From CAVRUF01 sp963716005 (GTDB taxonomy: Bacteria > Actinomycetota > Thermoleophilia > Gaiellales > Gaiellaceae): 64,000 nucleotides of DNA. Each line of letters opens with the position of its first letter. Within the stretch, counting starts at the first letter, position 1. Shown here in pieces: positions 57,203 to 64,000 of this stretch. The stretch lies in contig OY970285.1 in the NCBI GenBank assembly GCA_963716005.1, positions 1,550,001 through 1,614,000 on the forward strand. Reading direction: 5' to 3'. The notes under the pieces were generated by a model. That model saw only the letters and a program-made list of their open reading frames with translations, did no database searches and was not told where the DNA came from. The position numbers were made by a program, and so were the translations under genes.

Positions 57203-57911
57203 TTGGAGGCGGCCCTCCTCGCCTGGTTTCGCGAGCACGGCCGCGACCTGCCCTGGCGAGGAACCCGCGACCCGTACCCGATCCTCGTCAGCGAGGTGAT
57301 GCTCCAGCAGACCCAGGTTTCCCGCGTGGTGCCTCGCTGGGAGGAGTGGCTGGAACGGTGGCCGACCGTCGACGCGCTCGCGGCAGCGTCGCGCGCGGAC
57401 GTGATTCGCGCCTGGCAGGGGCTCGGCTACAACCGCCGGGCGGTCGCGTTGCACGAAGCTGCGCGTGTCGTTGCCGCCGACGGCTGGCCCGAGGATCTGA
57501 CGGAGCTCCCGGGCGTCGGCCGGTATACAGCCGACGCGGTAGGAGCGTTCGCGTTCGGGCGAGCCGGTGCTGCCCGTCGACGTGAACGTCGGGCGCGTGA
57601 TCGAGCGCACCGGCGGCGAGTTCGGCCCGGAGGCGGCGCAGGCGCTCTTCGATCTCGGCGCAACCATCTGCCTGGCGCGTGTCCCTCGATGCGAGGCGTG
57701 CCCGCTCGCGACGGACTGCCCGTCACGCGGCCGCCGCTACGAACCGCTGCGCAAGCAGAGCCGCTTCGAGGGCTCGTTCCGCCAGCGGCGCGCGCGAACG
57801 CTTCGTGCGGTGGCTGCGGGCGAAAACGCCACGGACGCCGAGGCGGTGACGTCGCTCGAGCGCGACGGGCTGGTCGAGGTGGTCGGCGGCCGGGCTAAGT
57901 TGCCGGCCTGA
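57203..57911 (+). CDS. mutY: A/G-specific adenine glycosylase MutY (frameshifted)
   Basis: About 235 residues. The catalytic Glu is in VSEVMLQQTQVSRVV; the HhH is LTELPGVGRYTADAV; the catalytic Asp is in PVDVNVGRVIERTGG; the [4Fe-4S] loop is CLARVPRCEACPLATDC with the expected C-x6-C-x2-C-x5-C spacing. It removes adenine mispaired with 8-oxoguanine. The C-terminal Nudix-like 8-oxoG recognition domain of Proteobacteria is absent, which is common in Actinobacteria. An extra G near 57563 breaks the frame; removal gives FAFGEPVLPVDV. It starts at TTG 57203 and overlaps ispF by 17 bp. Confidence 0.88.
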
Positions 57912-58380
57912 CGAGCGCGACCGCCTGGGCCGCAAGGCCTTCGCCGCGCCCCGTGAACCCAAGGCCGTCCGTCGTAGTCGCGCGGACGTTCACGAGGGCG
58001 GGATCGACGTCCATCGCGCCGGCGAGCGCGGCTCGCATCTCGTCGCGATGGTCGGCGATGCGCGGCTTCTCTCCGATGAGGACGCAGTCGGCACTGGCCA
58101 ACTCGAACCCTGCTGCGAGCACGTCGTCGTAGGCGCGGCGCAGCAGGTCGAGCGACGACGCTCCTTGCCAGCCCGGATCGTCGGAGGGAAACAGCGACCC
58201 GATGTCCCCGAGCCCAGCGGCGCCGAGCACGGCGTCGATCAGTACGTGCGCGAGCACATCCCCATCCGAGTGCCCGACGAGCCCGGGCTCACCGGGGAAC
58301 ACGACTCCGCCGAGCACCAGAACCTTGGTTCCGGAGAGCGCGTGCGCGTCCACGCCCATGCCGATGCGCAGATCGCTCAC
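57895..58380 (-). CDS. ispF: 2-C-methyl-D-erythritol 2,4-cyclodiphosphate synthase
   Basis: A 161-residue IspF. The zinc ligands are in GVDAHAL (Asp-x-His) and in the GHSDGDVLAHVLIDA segment; FPSDDP and the C-terminal TTTDGLGFTGRGEGLAAQA are intact. It cyclises CDP-methylerythritol phosphate in the MEP isoprenoid route, which also feeds the squalene genes at 12-15 kb. The GTG start overlaps the ispD stop (GTGA). Confidence 0.94.
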   Translation of the reverse strand: MSDLRIGMGVDAHALSGTKVLVLGGVVFPGEPGLVGHSDGDVLAHVLIDAVLGAAGLGDIGSLFPSDDPGWQGASSLDLLRRAYDDVLAAGFELASADCVLIGEKPRIADHRDEMRAALAGAMDVDPALVNVRATTTDGLGFTGRGEGLAAQAVALVRPAT

Positions 58381-59057
58381 GACGCCAGCAGCCTCTCGGC
58401 CAGCGCGAGATCGGCCGGCGTCGTCACCTTGAAGAGCGCGGGCTCGCCCTCGACTAGCCGAATCCGACCCCCTGCGGCTTCCACGAACGACGCGCAGTCG
58501 CTCCCCTCGCCGCGGGCGATCGCGGTCCGCAGCGTCGAGGCCACGAACGCCTGCGGCGTCTGCACCGCGTAGAGCCCGCTGCGGTCGACCGTCTCGGTCA
58601 CGATGTCACCTTCCGCCTGTTTGACCGTGTCGGCAAGCGGAAGCGCGGGAGCGACGCCGTCCACACCCTCGAGCGCACCCAGCACACGTTCGATCACCGG
58701 CTCGGTGACGAACGGCCGCGCGGCGTCGTGCACGAGCACGACCGGGACGTCCTCGGGCACCTCAGCGAGCCCGGCGCGAACCGAATCGGCGCGCGTCTCC
58801 CCGCCGGGAACGGCCGCGGTCACCTTGCCGGCGCCGAGCTCCTCCGCCAGCAGGATCGCGGGCTCCTCCCACTCAGGGGGAGCCACTACGACGATCGCCT
58901 CGATCCAGTCGGACCCGTCCAGCCGCTCGAGGCTCTCCGCGAGCAGCGGACGACCGCCGAGGTTCGCGAACGATTTCGGCCGGTCAACGGCAAGACGCTC
59001 GCCGCGGCCCGCCGCGACGACTACGGCCCAGATGCCGGTCGGATCTCCGCCGCTCAG
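58377..59057 (-). CDS. ispD: 2-C-methyl-D-erythritol 4-phosphate cytidylyltransferase
   Basis: About 226 residues. The nucleotide-binding start AVVVAAGRGERLAVDRPKSF, the VLVHDAARPFV segment and the C-terminal KVTTPADLALAERLL identify IspD. No ATG, GTG or TTG is available upstream of the conserved start in this frame. A CTG at 59055-59057 overlaps the carD stop as CTGA, the same layout as many other gene pairs here, and is used as the start. A one-base error that hides another start codon is possible. Confidence 0.85.
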   Translation of the reverse strand: MSGGDPTGIWAVVVAAGRGERLAVDRPKSFANLGGRPLLAESLERLDGSDWIEAIVVVAPPEWEEPAILLAEELGAGKVTAAVPGGETRADSVRAGLAEVPEDVPVVLVHDAARPFVTEPVIERVLGALEGVDGVAPALPLADTVKQAEGDIVTETVDRSGLYAVQTPQAFVASTLRTAIARGEGSDCASFVEAAGGRIRLVEGEPALFKVTTPADLALAERLLAS

Positions 59058-59557
59058 CTCGCGACGGCCGCGCGGACAGGGGTGCCGAGAACCTCGTCGA
59101 GCCAGGCTGCGGCCTCGTCCTCGTCCATGGCCTTCGCGTACATGAGCTCGGAGGCGAGGATCTTCTTGGCCTTCACGAACATCTGCTTCTCGCCGGTCGA
59201 GAGGCCCTTCTCCTGGTCGCGAAGCGACAGGTTCCGGACGACCTCGGCGAGCTCGAAGATGTCGCCGGTCTTCATCTTGTCGCGGTTGTACTTGAACCGG
59301 CGGTTCCAGTTCTTCGGCATGTTCGTGCCGTCACCGTGGAGAACGACGAGAACCCGCTCCACCATCTCTTCGTCGATCACCTTGCGGAGACCGACGCGGT
59401 CGCAATTCTCGGACGGCACGTTCACCGTCATGTCGTTGTGGAGGATCTGAATGGTCAGGTATTCGCGCTTCTGACCGAGGATGATGCGCGATTCCTTCTT
59501 CGCGACAACACCTGCGCCGTGGTGGGGGTAAACGACCTTATCGCCGATCTCGTACAA
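59054..59557 (-). CDS. carD: CarD-family transcription regulator
   Basis: A 167-residue CarD. The N-terminal RNA-polymerase interaction domain reads YEIGDKVVYPHHGAGVVAKKE; the C-terminal helical DNA-binding part is WNRRFKYNRDKMKTGDIFELAEVVRNL and KQMFVKAKKILASELMYA. It stabilises open complexes at rRNA and other promoters. It has its own good promoter (59618-59647) inside the conserved disA-carD-ispD run and overlaps ispD by 4 bp. Confidence 0.94.
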   Translation of the reverse strand: MYEIGDKVVYPHHGAGVVAKKESRIILGQKREYLTIQILHNDMTVNVPSENCDRVGLRKVIDEEMVERVLVVLHGDGTNMPKNWNRRFKYNRDKMKTGDIFELAEVVRNLSLRDQEKGLSTGEKQMFVKAKKILASELMYAKAMDEDEAAAWLDEVLGTPVRAAVAS

Positions 59558-59617
59558 GTTGCCTCCCTCTCGAAAACGAGCGCACGCCTACGCCCCGACC
59601 TCTCTCCAAGACCGTCA

Positions 59618-59647
59618 ATTGTACCTAGACAAGCCAGAAAAAGCCAA
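59618..59647 (-). promoter_or_regulatory. carD promoter
   Basis: On the minus strand TTGGCT (59642-59647), an 18-base spacer and TACAAT (59618-59623), with a leader of about 55 bases before the carD ATG. Confidence 0.65.
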
Positions 59648-59709
59648 ACTTTCCAGGACTTTTTGTGACGGACGGCACGCGTCCGCGCTACGAGCAGGGC
59701 TTTTCCGGC

Positions 59710-60796
59710 CTAGAGCTGCAGATACCTGTCGACCAGGTTGTGCTCCTGGAGCCTTCTGAGCCCCTCGCGGATCTCCCGCGCGCGCACCGCGCCGACACCT
59801 TCGACGGCTTCCAGCTCACGCTGGCTGGCGCGGATGACCGCGTCGAGACCGCCGAAGTCGCGGACGAGATGGCGGACGATCGACTCGGGGAGCCGCGGGA
59901 TGTGTTGGAGCACCCGGTACCCACGCGGAGCGACCGTGAAGTCGAGGGGATTCGCCTCCTTCGGGTAGCCGAGAAGCACTGCGATCTCGTCGAACTCGAC
60001 GAGCCGCTCGTGCGCCAGCGCGCCCAGAGCCTCGAGCGCCGCGATGGCGTTGCTCGGATCGCCTGAGAGCTCGTAGTCGTAGACGACCGCGGCCTTCTCG
60101 CGGGCCACGTCCTCCATCAGCTCGTCGAGCTGCATCTGGATGAGGCGGCCCTCCTCCCCGAGCTCGACGCGATTGCGCTCGATCTCGGAGGCCATGCGCG
60201 TCGTCATCTCGGCCCGCTGGAGAACGACGAGGACGTCGTCGAGCATGACCGCGCTCTGGAACTCGAGCGCGGTCAGCCGCGTGAGGCCCTGGTCGAGCCG
60301 GGTGCGGTAGGTCTCGAGCGTCGCGAGCGCCTGGTTCGTCTTCGCGAGCACCTCGGAGATCTCCCCGAGCTGGTAGCGCAGGTCGCCGATGAACACCGTG
60401 ACCGTCTCGCGCTGCTGCGAGATCGAGATGACCAGCGATCCCGTCTGCTTCGCGACGCGCTCGGCGGTTCGGTGCCGCGTGCCCGTCTCGTCCGACGGGA
60501 TCTTCGGATCGGGCATCAGCTGGACGTTCGCGTAGACGAGCTTCGTCAGCTCGTCGTTCACGATGATCGCGCCGTCCATCTTGGCCAACTCGTAGAGGAG
60601 CTGCGACGTGAGCGGCAGGTCGAGCCGCATCCCGCCGGAGAAGAGGAACGCGAGGTCGTTCGGCTCGCCCGCGACGATCAGGGCGCCGAGCTGGGCGCGG
60701 ATGAGGTCGTCGATGCCGGCGCGTAGCGGCGGTCCCCGGCGAGACGAGGCTCAGTGCCGAGAGAAGGGTCCTATCCTTCCGTGGATCCGCCCGCAT
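59710..60796 (-). CDS. disA: DNA-integrity scanning diadenylate cyclase DisA (frameshifted)
   Basis: About 361 residues. The DAC domain has LSGG-like LFSGGMRLDLPLTSQLLYELAKMDGAIIVND (DGA motif) and GTRHRTAERVAKQTG (RHR motif); a helical linker and a C-terminal HhH domain (LVRDFGGLDAVIRASQRELEAVEGVGAVRAREI) follow. It makes c-di-AMP and scans DNA for lesions. An extra base near 60730 (ACC-G-CCG) breaks the frame after LSLVSPGT; removal gives PLRAGIDDLIRAQLGALIVAG. The ATG at 60796 overlaps radA by 26 bp. RadA is a known inhibitor of DisA in other bacteria. Confidence 0.92.
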
Positions 60797-62132
60797 CGAG
60801 TCCCAGAGAGATCGCGCGCCGCAGGGTGTCCGCGGCGCTGAGCCGCATTCTGCCATGAGGCAACGTCTCTTCCGGCACGACGGCCTCGACGAGGCCGAGC
60901 TTCTCGCATTCCGAAAGGCGCCGTTCCATCTGCCCGACCGGGCGCAGGCGGCCCGTGAGACCGATCTCGCCGAGGCACGCGACGCCCGCACGGACGGGGA
61001 CCCCCCGCGCCGCCGAGGCGATCGCGACGGCCACCGCCAGGTCGGCGCCGGGCTCGTCGATCCGCACGCCGCCGGCGACGTTCACGAACACGTCGGCCTG
61101 GCCGAGCGAGATCCTTGCATGGCGCGAGAGCACCGCCACGATCATCGAGAGCCGCTTGGGATCGACGCCCGTGGCGACGCGGCGCGGCATCGCCAGGTCG
61201 GTCTTGGACACGAGCGCCTGGATCTCGAGGACGATCGGCCGCGTCCCCTCGAGTGCGCACGCGATCGCGGATCCGGGCTCGCCGACCGCGGCCTTGCCGA
61301 AGACGAGCGAAGGATCCTCGACGCCGACGAGGCCCGCCGAGGTCATCTCGAACACGCCCAGCTCGTTCGTCGATCCGAAGCGGTTCTTGACCGCACGGAG
61401 AATCCGGTGCGCCCGGTAGCGGTCGCCCTCGAACTGGAGGACGGTGTCGACGAGGTGCTCGAGCACGCGCGGGCCGGCGACGGTGCCGTCCTTGGTCACG
61501 TGGCCCACGAGGAAGACGGCGATGCCCTCCTCCTTGGCCAGCCGCAAGAGCCGTGCCGCCGACTCGCGCACCTGGCCGACCGAGCCGGGCGCGGAGCCGA
61601 GCTCGGCCGAGTAGAGCGTCTGCACCGAGTCGATCACGGCCACCTCGGGGCGTTCGCGCTCGAGCGTGGCGCAGACCTCGTCCAGATTGGTCTCCGCGAG
61701 GATGCGCACGTCGCCGGCGCCGCCGAGCCGGTCGGCGCGCAACTTGACCTGCGCTGCGGACTCCTCGCCGGTGACGAGCACGACGGGCCGCTCGGCGCTC
61801 ATCGAACGGAGCGCCATGAGGAGCAGCGTCGACTTCCCGATGCCCGGATCGCCCGAGACGAGCACGAGCGAAGCCGGGACGAGCCCACCGCCGAGCACGC
61901 GGTCGAGCTCGGGAACGCCCGTGGTGACGCGCTCGGCGTCCGAGGCCTCGACCTCGACGAGCCGCAGGACGGGCCGGCCCTGCGTCGCCGGGCCCTTGCG
62001 GCCCGACGGCGCCGCGGCGCGTTCCTCGACCAGCGTCCCCCACGCGTTGCAAGCGGAACACCGCCCGAGCCACTTCCCGGTCGTGTACCCGCATTCCGAG
62101 CATGCGTACTGGATTGCCGCCGCCTTGGCCAC
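60771..62132 (-). CDS. radA: DNA repair protein RadA/Sms
   Basis: A 453-residue RadA. The N-terminal zinc finger is CSECGYTTGKWLGRCSAC, Walker A is SGDPGIGKSTLLL, the family KNRFGSTNE motif is present, and the C-terminal Lon-like domain has GGVRIDEPGADLAVAVAI. It is a RecA-like helicase that extends recombination branches. It lies between clpC and disA as in Firmicutes and Actinobacteria. Intact. Confidence 0.95.
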   Translation of the reverse strand: MAKAAAIQYACSECGYTTGKWLGRCSACNAWGTLVEERAAAPSGRKGPATQGRPVLRLVEVEASDAERVTTGVPELDRVLGGGLVPASLVLVSGDPGIGKSTLLLMALRSMSAERPVVLVTGEESAAQVKLRADRLGGAGDVRILAETNLDEVCATLERERPEVAVIDSVQTLYSAELGSAPGSVGQVRESAARLLRLAKEEGIAVFLVGHVTKDGTVAGPRVLEHLVDTVLQFEGDRYRAHRILRAVKNRFGSTNELGVFEMTSAGLVGVEDPSLVFGKAAVGEPGSAIACALEGTRPIVLEIQALVSKTDLAMPRRVATGVDPKRLSMIVAVLSRHARISLGQADVFVNVAGGVRIDEPGADLAVAVAIASAARGVPVRAGVACLGEIGLTGRLRPVGQMERRLSECEKLGLVEAVVPEETLPHGRMRLSAADTLRRAISLGLDAGGSTEG

Positions 62133-62269
62133 GACTTCGAGTCTAGGCGCAAGGCATGACGGCGACCGTGCCGAATCAGTGTCCGATTGGCTTGCTATTT
62201 ACACGCAGCACCTAGAAAGTTCCGGCTTACGAAAACAGTCGGTCGGAAGACCAAGAAAGGACAGGCCGC

Positions 62270-62965
62270 ATGGAACGATTCTCGGCGCTCTCCCGCGGAA
62301 CCCAGCTCATGTTCATCGGGAGCATCCTGCTCCTCATCGACAGCTTCCTGAGCTGGCAGAAGTACGACGGACCCGGTTCCGAATTCGCGGAGGAGCTCGG
62401 TGTAAGCGACGAGCTGACCCGCAACGCGTGGCACGGCGTCGGCGTGATCATGGGCCTGCTCGTCATCGTCCTCATCGCGTGGCTCGTGGTGAGACTCGCG
62501 GCAGCCGACGTCCAGCTGCCCGTGTCCGACGCGATGACCGGCGCGGTGCTCGGGATCCTGATTCTGATCTTCACGATCATCAAGATCCTCGCCGACAACG
62601 AGTACCGCACGATCTGGGCCTGGATCGGCCTTCTACTGGCGGTGGTAATCGCCGTCGGAGCCTGGCTATCAGTCCAGGAAGCCGGCGGAATCGACAACCT
62701 CAAGTCCGAGGCCACCAGCATGGGCGGGTCCGGTGGCGCTGGCGGCGGCGAGTCCGCTCCGGCCGCGACCACGCCTCCCCCGCCTCCTCCCGCTGCTCCG
62801 GCAGATCCCGAGCCTCCGGCCGCTGCTCCTGAGCAGCCTGCTGCGCCCGAGCCGCCGGCTGCTGCGCCCGAGCCTCCGGCTCCTCCGGCCGCTCCGTCCG
62901 AGCCGGCTCCGCACGACCATTCCGCCGAGGGACACACGCACGACGAAGAAGATCGCCCGGCCTAG
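62270..62965 (+). CDS. Membrane protein with Pro/Ala-rich and His/Asp tail
   Basis: A 231-residue protein. Three to four helices (QLMFIGSILLLIDSFLSW, VIMGLLVIVLIAWLVV, AVLGILILIFTIIKILA, IWAWIGLLLAVVIAVGAWL) are followed by a flexible tail of about 85 residues rich in Pro-Ala-Glu repeats, ending with a histidine/acid cluster (HDHSAEGHTHDEEDRP) that could bind metal. It points opposite to radA and clpC within the conserved block. The upstream GAAAGGA may be the ribosome site. No named family recognised. Confidence 0.75.
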   Translation: MERFSALSRGTQLMFIGSILLLIDSFLSWQKYDGPGSEFAEELGVSDELTRNAWHGVGVIMGLLVIVLIAWLVVRLAAADVQLPVSDAMTGAVLGILILIFTIIKILADNEYRTIWAWIGLLLAVVIAVGAWLSVQEAGGIDNLKSEATSMGGSGGAGGGESAPAATTPPPPPPAAPADPEPPAAAPEQPAAPEPPAAAPEPPAPPAAPSEPAPHDHSAEGHTHDEEDRPA

Positions 62966-62990
62966 CCGAAGCCGGCAAGAACCGCACGTC

Positions 62991-63016
62991 GAAAGCGGCC
63001 CTCCGGGGCCGCTTTC
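62991..63016. terminator. Convergent terminator between membrane gene and clpC
   Basis: GAAAGCGGCCC-TCCG-GGGCCGCTTTC is a perfect stem with A- and T-rich flanks, 25 bases after one stop and 15 after the other. It can serve both strands. Confidence 0.8.
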
Positions 63017-63031
63017 TCTATCTAGAGGCGA

Positions 63032-64000
63032 TTACCCCTCGTCGCCGGAGTGGTCGTCGTCGCCGGAGTCCTCGGGCTTCTCGGCGGGGACGGTGACCTT
63101 CTCGCGCTGCTCGGGCTCCGGGCCCTGGATGACCGTGATCTCGACTTCGTCCGTGCCGGACTTGCGGTCGACCAGGATCGTCGAGCCGGGCTTGAGCGAT
63201 CGCCCGAGGACGAAGTCGGCGAGCGGATCCTCGATGTGGCGCTGGATCGCGCGGCGCAGCGGCCGGGCGCCCATCGCCGGGTCGTAGCCCTTCTCGACGA
63301 GGAGCTGCTTCGCGTCGTCGGTCAGCTCGATCGCGGTCTCGTGCTCGACCATCTGGTCGCGCAGCCGCTTGAGCATGAGGTCGACGATCGTCGTGATCTC
63401 TTCCTTCGAAAGCTTGTGGAAGACGATGACCTCGTCGATGCGGTTGAGGAGCTCGGGGCGGAAGACCTTCTTCAGCTCGCCCATGATCCGCGACTTCATC
63501 TCGTCGTAGGTGAGGCCCGTCTCGTCGCCGATGCCGAAGCCGAGCGACTGGTTCTTCGAGATCGTGGCCGCGCCGATGTTCGACGTCATGATCACGATCG
63601 TGTTCCGGAAGTCGACCTTGCGGCCCTGGGCGTCCGTGAGCTTCCCGTCCTCGAGGATCTGGAGCAGGATGTTGAACACGTCCGGGTGCGCCTTCTCGAC
63701 CTCGTCGAGCAGGACGACCGAGTACGGCTTGCGGCGCACGGCCTCGGTGAGCTGGCCGCCCTCGTCGTAGCCGATGTAGCCGGGCGGCGAGCCGACGAGC
63801 CGGGACACGGAGTGCTTCTCCATGTACTCCGACATGTCCACCTGGATCATCGCGTCCTCGTCGCCGAAGAGGAACTCGGCGAGCGTGCGCGCCAGCTCGG
63901 TCTTCCCGACGCCCGAGGGGCCGAGGAAGATGAACGAGCCGGTCGGGCGCTTCGGGTCCTTGATGCCGGCGCGGGCGCGGCGGATCGACTTGGAGACGGC
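63032..64000 (-). CDS. clpC: ClpC ATPase, C-terminal part (runs off window)
   Basis: The last 323 residues of a Clp/Hsp100 ATPase. At the window edge is AVSKSIRRARAGIKDPKRP, then Walker A (GPSGVGKTELARTLAEFLF), QVDMSEYMEKHSVSRLVGSPPGYIGY, Walker B (VVLLDEVEKAHPDVFN), sensor 1 (VIMTSNIGA) and the D2-small domain (GYDPAMGARPLRRAIQRHIEDPLA). The tail is acidic (EDSGDDDHSGDEG), as in ClpC rather than ClpB. It unfolds proteins for ClpP. The 5' part lies beyond the window. Confidence 0.93.
   Translation of the reverse strand, partial: AVSKSIRRARAGIKDPKRPTGSFIFLGPSGVGKTELARTLAEFLFGDEDAMIQVDMSEYMEKHSVSRLVGSPPGYIGYDEGGQLTEAVRRKPYSVVLLDEVEKAHPDVFNILLQILEDGKLTDAQGRKVDFRNTIVIMTSNIGAATISKNQSLGFGIGDETGLTYDEMKSRIMGELKKVFRPELLNRIDEVIVFHKLSKEEITTIVDLMLKRLRDQMVEHETAIELTDDAKQLLVEKGYDPAMGARPLRRAIQRHIEDPLADFVLGRSLKPGSTILVDRKSGTDEVEITVIQGPEPEQREKVTVPAEKPEDSGDDDHSGDEG

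Noticed and set aside
62197..62209. GCTATTTACACGC shared between 26464-26476 and about 62197-62209
   Set aside because: A 13-base match without dyad at the second site and with no consistent position relative to a gene; probably chance.

Overview
The window is high-GC, densely packed bacterial chromosome with mostly short intergenic gaps and many NTGA stop/start overlaps (GTGA, ATGA, TTGA). It reads as a deep-branching actinobacterium, most likely Thermoleophilia-like (Gaiellales/Solirubrobacterales); that placement is inference from gene content: CarD, a GAAC-N4-GTTC SOS box, hpnCDE squalene genes, secreted LVIVD-type proteins and a clpC-radA-disA-carD-ispD-ispF...cysS-rlmB-yacP-sigH block. 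No phage, transposase, CRISPR array or rRNA operon was seen.

Layout. 0-6.5 kb: HD-GYP and LuxR-type regulators, a principal-type sigma factor, topoisomerase III and a small flap exonuclease. 6.6-11.3 kb: a very large secreted repeat protein. 11.4-19.9 kb: HDAC-like hydrolase, hpnC-hpnD-hpnE, a lipoprotein, a class III CoA-transferase, a DapB-like reductase, a PPOX protein, an ornithine-cyclodeaminase-like enzyme, HAD and Nudix hydrolases. 19.9-36 kb: an amine and amino-alcohol catabolism region (small-molecule kinase, dimethylglycine-dehydrogenase-like flavoenzyme, antiporter, amino acid permease, gamma-glutamyl ligase, gamma-glutamyl hydrolase, aldehyde dehydrogenase, SDR, a holin-phosphodiesterase fusion, and a kinase-M23-aminotransferase fusion). 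36-39.4 kb: RNase P RNA, acetyl-CoA synthetase, lexA with a zinc-ribbon partner, tRNA-Leu. 39.4-48.4 kb: a second secreted repeat protein, tldD/tldE, secG, an orphan receiver, a CDF metal transporter and a glycosyltransferase. 48.4-64 kb: tRNA-Thr and a core block whose order matches the Firmicute clpC-to-sigH neighbourhood, interrupted by a glyoxylate-shunt operon (small Cys protein, aceB, aceA) with its divergent LysR regulator.

How the genes work together. Acs, AceA and AceB give acetate activation plus the glyoxylate bypass, which fits growth on C2 units and on amines degraded by the 20-36 kb region. LexA, RadA, DisA and MutY form a DNA-damage group. HpnCDE make squalene.

Quality caveat. 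Between about 19 and 61 kb more than a dozen conserved genes are interrupted by one-base frameshifts, nearly all insertions that restore the family sequence when removed. They occur in housekeeping genes (lexA, disA, mutY), so they are most likely sequencing or assembly errors. These genes are annotated over their full extent with the break noted.
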